Assembly: GCA_031259805.1 (NCBI GenBank)
Contig: JAIRKX010000167.1
Coordinates: 1-8,281 of the forward strand
DNA: 8,281 nucleotides
Reading direction: 5' to 3'
DNA from: Prevotellaceae bacterium
GTDB lineage: Bacteria; Bacteroidota; Bacteroidia; Bacteroidales; UBA932
Shown: one piece after another, positions 5,081 through 8,281 of the stretch
Position numbering within the stretch: position 1 is the first letter of the stretch
How the letters are laid out: every line of letters begins with the position of its first letter
Translations under genes and position numbers: made by a program
Notes under the pieces: generated by a model
What the model saw: the letters and a program-made list of their open reading frames with translations, nothing else
Told to the model about the DNA's origin: nothing
The model's database searches: none

Positions 5081-6391
5081 ATGGCGGTATTTAAAGTAAA
5101 AGGCGGTTGCCGGATGGCCGGCGAAATTGTACCGCAGGGCGCTAAAAACGAAGCATTGCAAATACTTTGCGCAACGCTTCTCACACCCGAAAAAGTAACC
5201 GTTCGCAATGTGCCCGCTATTTTAGATGTCAATAATTTGATAGCGCTGTTGCAAAACATGGGCGTCCGTGTCGAAAAGCAGGACGAAGATGTGTATGTCT
5301 TTCAGGCTGCCGACGTCGATTTGGATTACCTGAAAACCGCCGAATTTCAAAAAAAAGCGACGGCCTTGCGCGGATCGGTAATGATTGCAGGACCGCTATT
5401 GGCGCGGTTTGGCTACAGCTACATGCCGCGTCCGGGAGGCGACAAAATCGGCCGCCGACGGCTGGACACGCACTTTATCGGCTTCCAGCGCCTGGGCGCT
5501 ACCTTTTCATACAATGCCGACGACCATTTTTATACCGTCGAAGCATCGCGGCTGCAAGGGACGTATATGCTGCTCGACGAAGCGTCGGTTACGGGCACGG
5601 CCAATATCATCATGGCGGCTGTCATGGCGCGCGGCGTTACGACCATCTATAACGCCGCCTGCGAACCCTACGTACAACAACTCTGCCGGATGCTGAACCG
5701 CATGGGCGCAAAGATTGCCGGCGTCGGCTCAAACCTGCTGACTATCGAAGGCGTCGACCACCTCGGCGGCGTCGACCATACGATTTTGCCCGATATGATT
5801 GAAGTCGGCAGCTTTATCGGTATGGCGGCCATGACGGGCAGCGAACTGACCATCAAAAACGTCTCGTACGACAATCTGGGAATTATCCCCGCGCAGTTTA
5901 CCCGACTCGGTATAGCGCTGGAACAGCGCGGCGACGATATTTACATTCCTGCGCAGGAACACTACGAAATCGAGTCATTTATCGACGGCTCTATCATGAC
6001 CATTGCCGACGCGCCATGGCCGGGACTCACGCCGGATCTGCTCAGCGTCTTTCTGGTCGTCGCCACGCAAGCTAAAGGGACGATACTCATTCACCAGAAA
6101 ATGTTTGAGAGCCGCCTGTTCTTTGTCGACAAACTGATTGACATGGGCGCGCAAATCATCCTTTGCGACCCGCACCGCGCCACGGTTATCGGCCACAACC
6201 ACCAATTCACGCTTCGCGCCGCCCGGATGAGTTCCCCCGACATCCGCGCCGGCATTGCCCTCCTGATTGCCGCCATGAGCGCCGAAGGCATTAGCTACAT
6301 CCAGCACATCGACCAAATTGACCGCGGCTACCAGAACATCGACGGGCGCCTCAACGCTCTGGGCGCAAAGATAGAGCGAATAGGAGAGTAA
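5081..6391 (+). CDS. murA: UDP-N-acetylglucosamine 1-carboxyvinyltransferase (MurA), Asp-type active site
   Basis: 436 residues, slightly longer than the roughly 420 of E. coli MurA. It transfers enolpyruvate from PEP to UDP-GlcNAc, the first committed step of peptidoglycan synthesis, in the cytoplasm. Visible landmarks are GAKNEAL with Lys22 and Asn23 (same numbering as E. coli), Arg97 in ALRGS, the mobile loop PRPGGDKIGRRRLDTH (115-130), Asp319 in TPDLLS (general-base position, E. coli Asp305), and Arg389 in PDIRAG. The loop residue equal to E. coli Cys115 is Asp121. Asp at this site is natural in some bacteria, supports activity, and prevents covalent fosfomycin attack. I recall the Asp form as usual in Bacteroidota. 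The start ATG 5081 places Lys22/Asn23 in register. Its 35-base spacing from DUF4290 implies shared transcription. Confidence 0.96.
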   Translation: MAVFKVKGGCRMAGEIVPQGAKNEALQILCATLLTPEKVTVRNVPAILDVNNLIALLQNMGVRVEKQDEDVYVFQAADVDLDYLKTAEFQKKATALRGSVMIAGPLLARFGYSYMPRPGGDKIGRRRLDTHFIGFQRLGATFSYNADDHFYTVEASRLQGTYMLLDEASVTGTANIIMAAVMARGVTTIYNAACEPYVQQLCRMLNRMGAKIAGVGSNLLTIEGVDHLGGVDHTILPDMIEVGSFIGMAAMTGSELTIKNVSYDNLGIIPAQFTRLGIALEQRGDDIYIPAQEHYEIESFIDGSIMTIADAPWPGLTPDLLSVFLVVATQAKGTILIHQKMFESRLFFVDKLIDMGAQIILCDPHRATVIGHNHQFTLRAARMSSPDIRAGIALLIAAMSAEGISYIQHIDQIDRGYQNIDGRLNALGAKIERIGE

Positions 6392-6436
6392 GTTTGCAGG
6401 TAAACCAAACGATCATTAACAGGCAGGAAACACTTA

Positions 6437-6467
6437 TTTTGACATCTTGAAATAACCATACCCTTTT
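6437..6467 (+). promoter_or_regulatory. Weak candidate promoter before ftsK
   Basis: In the 99-base murA-ftsK gap, TTTTG (6437-6441) is followed after 17 bases by TACCCTTTT (6459-6467). The second element is an imperfect -7 box and the spacing is slightly short. ftsK may instead depend on read-through from murA, since no terminator hairpin is visible in the gap. Confidence 0.3.
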
Positions 6468-6490
6468 CAGGCCTCAATAATTTTGAAGAT

Positions 6491-8281
6491 ATGGCAAAAA
6501 AACGACAACAAAACAGCCCTCCCAAACCGTCCTTCTGGCGCGACGACCGCGTGCGCTTTGTGGGCGGGCTGGTTCTATTCGGCTTTGCGCTGTTTACGCT
6601 GATTGTGCTGATTTCGTACCTCTTTACATGGGATACCTACCAGAGCGGCCATTTGTCGTCAACCGGCGGGAGCATCGGGCAACGGTGGGCGAATTTGCTG
6701 ATGGGCGAATATTTCGGCATTGCGGCATTCGGCGTGCCGGCGCTGTTGGGCGTATGGGGACTGCGCCTGCTGCGCTTCAGGATGGCGCATTTTTATAAAA
6801 TCGTGCTGGCTATGTTGACCGGTTGCGTATTGTTTTCGATAACGCTGGGTTTCATCTTCGGCCATTTAACTACGCCGTTGAAGGGGCTTATCGGGAAAGG
6901 GCCGGGCGGTATTACCGGAGACTTGGTGAGCGGCTGGCTCATTGAATCTATCGGCTTTGCCGGCGCTTTTTTACTGTTACTGCTGCTGACGCTGACATGG
7001 GGCGTCTTTGTCAGCCGGCGGTTTATGGGCCGGCTGACAACCATGGGGCATCGTATGCTGCAAATAGTCGGCCTGCGCAAACCAACGACAGCGACGCCTG
7101 CCGGCCAAACGGAATCCGCGACGGAGGCTCCGGAAACAGCTTCCGAAGCATCTCTCGAAATAACGCCCGAACCAGCGGCGGACGAACCGGCGGACGAACC
7201 GGCCGGCGAACTTATTATTAACCGTCCGGCGGACGAACCCGACGAGGCGAGCATAGCGCTCGGCGAACCGGACGAACCGATGGAAGTCATTGATATGACC
7301 GATGAGGACGATCCCCCGTTTGTCGAAGGCGAACTGGAACTCTACGATCCGACGCGCGAGCTGTCGAATTATAAAAAGCCGACGGTCGATTTACTGGCCG
7401 ACCACAAAGGCAAAGGACGCCCAAGCGACGAAGAACTGGAACGTAACAAAAATAAAATCGTCAAAACGCTCAATAATTATAATATCGGCATTGATACGAT
7501 TATTGCTACCGTCGGGCCGACGGTAACGTTGTACGAAATCATTCCCAAAGCCGGCATCCGCATTGCGTCCATCAAACGGCTGGAAGACGATATTGCATTG
7601 AGCCTTTCGGCATTCGGCATACGGATTATTGCGCCGATACCGGGCAAAGGCACGGTGGGGATTGAAGTGCCCAACGAAACGCCAGATACCGTGTCGATGC
7701 TGTCGGTCATCAAGTCGGCGAAATTTCAGGAAGCGCCGTTCGACTTGCCGGTGGTGCTGGGCAAAACCATTTCCAATGAAAATTATGTGTTCGACCTGGC
7801 CCGGATGCCGCACCTGCTGATTGCCGGCGCTACGGGACAGGGGAAATCCGTCGGGCTGAATGCCATTCTGACCTCGCTGCTCTACCGCAAGCACCCGTCG
7901 GAAATGAAATTAGTGCTGGTTGACCCGAAAAAGGTGGAACTGTCGCCGTATGCCAAAATCGAAAAACATTTTCTGGCCAAACTGCCCGACAGCGAAGAGG
8001 CGATTATTACCGATACGCAAAAAGTGGTCTATACGCTGAAATCGCTGTGCATGGAAATGGACGAGCGCTACGACCTGCTGAAACTGGCCGGCGTGCGAAA
8101 CATCCGGGAATACAATACCAAATTCGTCAATCGCAAACTGAACCCGCTGAAAGGACACCGTTACCTGCCGTTTATCGTGCTGGTGATCGACGAATTTGCC
8201 GACCTGATTATGACCGCAGGCCGCGAGGTTGAAGAACCGATTGCCCGGCTGGCGCAATTGGCGCGGGCTATCGGCATTCAC
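6491..8281 (+). CDS. ftsK: DNA translocase FtsK, N-terminal 597 residues (3' end outside window)
   Basis: The frame is open from ATG 6491 to the last base, exactly 597 codons. FtsK anchors at the division septum and pumps DNA to clear the chromosome terminus. A basic start (MAKKRQQ) is followed by four membrane segments at about 23-46, 74-94, 102-124 and 152-176. Next comes an acidic, Ala/Pro/Glu-rich linker (about 195-285), much shorter than in E. coli. The alpha region starts near 286 (ELYDPTRELSNYKKPTVDLL). The RecA-like motor has Walker A AGATGQGKS (Lys452) and Walker B VLVIDEFADL (Asp567, Glu568). The rest of the motor and the DNA-reading gamma domain lie beyond the edge; Bacteroidota FtsK proteins usually run to about 800 residues, so roughly a quarter is missing. 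The weak GAAG at 6484-6487 is the only Shine-Dalgarno-like bases. No frame defects are seen. Confidence 0.95.
   Translation, partial: MAKKRQQNSPPKPSFWRDDRVRFVGGLVLFGFALFTLIVLISYLFTWDTYQSGHLSSTGGSIGQRWANLLMGEYFGIAAFGVPALLGVWGLRLLRFRMAHFYKIVLAMLTGCVLFSITLGFIFGHLTTPLKGLIGKGPGGITGDLVSGWLIESIGFAGAFLLLLLLTLTWGVFVSRRFMGRLTTMGHRMLQIVGLRKPTTATPAGQTESATEAPETASEASLEITPEPAADEPADEPAGELIINRPADEPDEASIALGEPDEPMEVIDMTDEDDPPFVEGELELYDPTRELSNYKKPTVDLLADHKGKGRPSDEELERNKNKIVKTLNNYNIGIDTIIATVGPTVTLYEIIPKAGIRIASIKRLEDDIALSLSAFGIRIIAPIPGKGTVGIEVPNETPDTVSMLSVIKSAKFQEAPFDLPVVLGKTISNENYVFDLARMPHLLIAGATGQGKSVGLNAILTSLLYRKHPSEMKLVLVDPKKVELSPYAKIEKHFLAKLPDSEEAIITDTQKVVYTLKSLCMEMDERYDLLKLAGVRNIREYNTKFVNRKLNPLKGHRYLPFIVLVIDEFADLIMTAGREVEEPIARLAQLARAIGIH
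7178..7240 (+). repeat. 12-bp in-frame repeats in the FtsK linker
   Basis: GCGGACGAACCG is present twice in tandem (7178-7189 and 7190-7201), and a third near copy GCGGACGAACCC lies at 7229-7240. All are in frame and encode ADEP, giving ADEPADEP at residues 230-237 and ADEP at 247-250. They sit in the disordered linker, where length changes in steps of four residues should be tolerated. Confidence 0.8.

Noticed and set aside
5441..5443. MurA as an inactive paralogue because the loop cysteine is missing
   Set aside because: Asp is an accepted functional replacement, and the other active-site residues and full length are present.
6793..7290. Minus-strand 165-codon open frame inside ftsK
   Set aside because: It is antisense to the membrane and linker regions of FtsK. 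Its Ser/Ala/Gly-rich sequence mirrors the linker codons.
7391..7894. Minus-strand 167-codon open frame inside ftsK
   Set aside because: It is antisense to the FtsK motor domain, with no family features or promoter of its own.

Overview
The window looks like chromosomal DNA from a member of the Bacteroidota, most likely Bacteroidales. Four signs agree: a fused MurF-Alr protein, a DUF4290 protein next to murA, an aspartate in place of the MurA active-site cysteine, and promoters that fit the Bacteroidota -7 box TAnnTTTG with almost no Shine-Dalgarno sequences. Genus cannot be fixed from the sequence alone.

Layout. Bases 1-807 hold the 5' end of a minus-strand gene for a secreted protein. It has a signal peptide, a beta-rich domain, and the start of what looks like an InlB-type repeat, and it runs off the left edge. 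Bases 808-1831 are a gene-free spacer of about 1 kb between two divergent transcription units. It contains an unusual stack of small repeats: a 17-bp direct repeat, two copies of a short imperfect palindrome that differ by compensating base changes, several other hairpins, and a roughly 320-bp pyrimidine-rich array with a 21-bp period. From 1832 to the right edge everything is on the plus strand: a murF-alr fusion, a DUF4290 gene, murA, and the first 597 codons of ftsK.

The plus-strand genes are mainly envelope and division functions. MurA makes the first committed precursor of peptidoglycan. The Alr half of the fusion makes D-alanine, and the MurF half attaches D-Ala-D-Ala to complete the UDP-MurNAc-pentapeptide. 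FtsK is the septal DNA translocase that links chromosome segregation to division. The DUF4290 protein has no assigned role. The genes are closely spaced (76, 35 and 99 bases), with a clear -7 box before murF-alr, another before DUF4290, and a weak candidate before ftsK, so they may form one cluster with internal promoters.

The coding genes are ordinary for the phylum. The part that is least explained is the spacer at 808-1831, above all the 21-bp array with its phased T-tracts and a 14-bp perfect inverted repeat. I see no clear sign of a new protein-based system.
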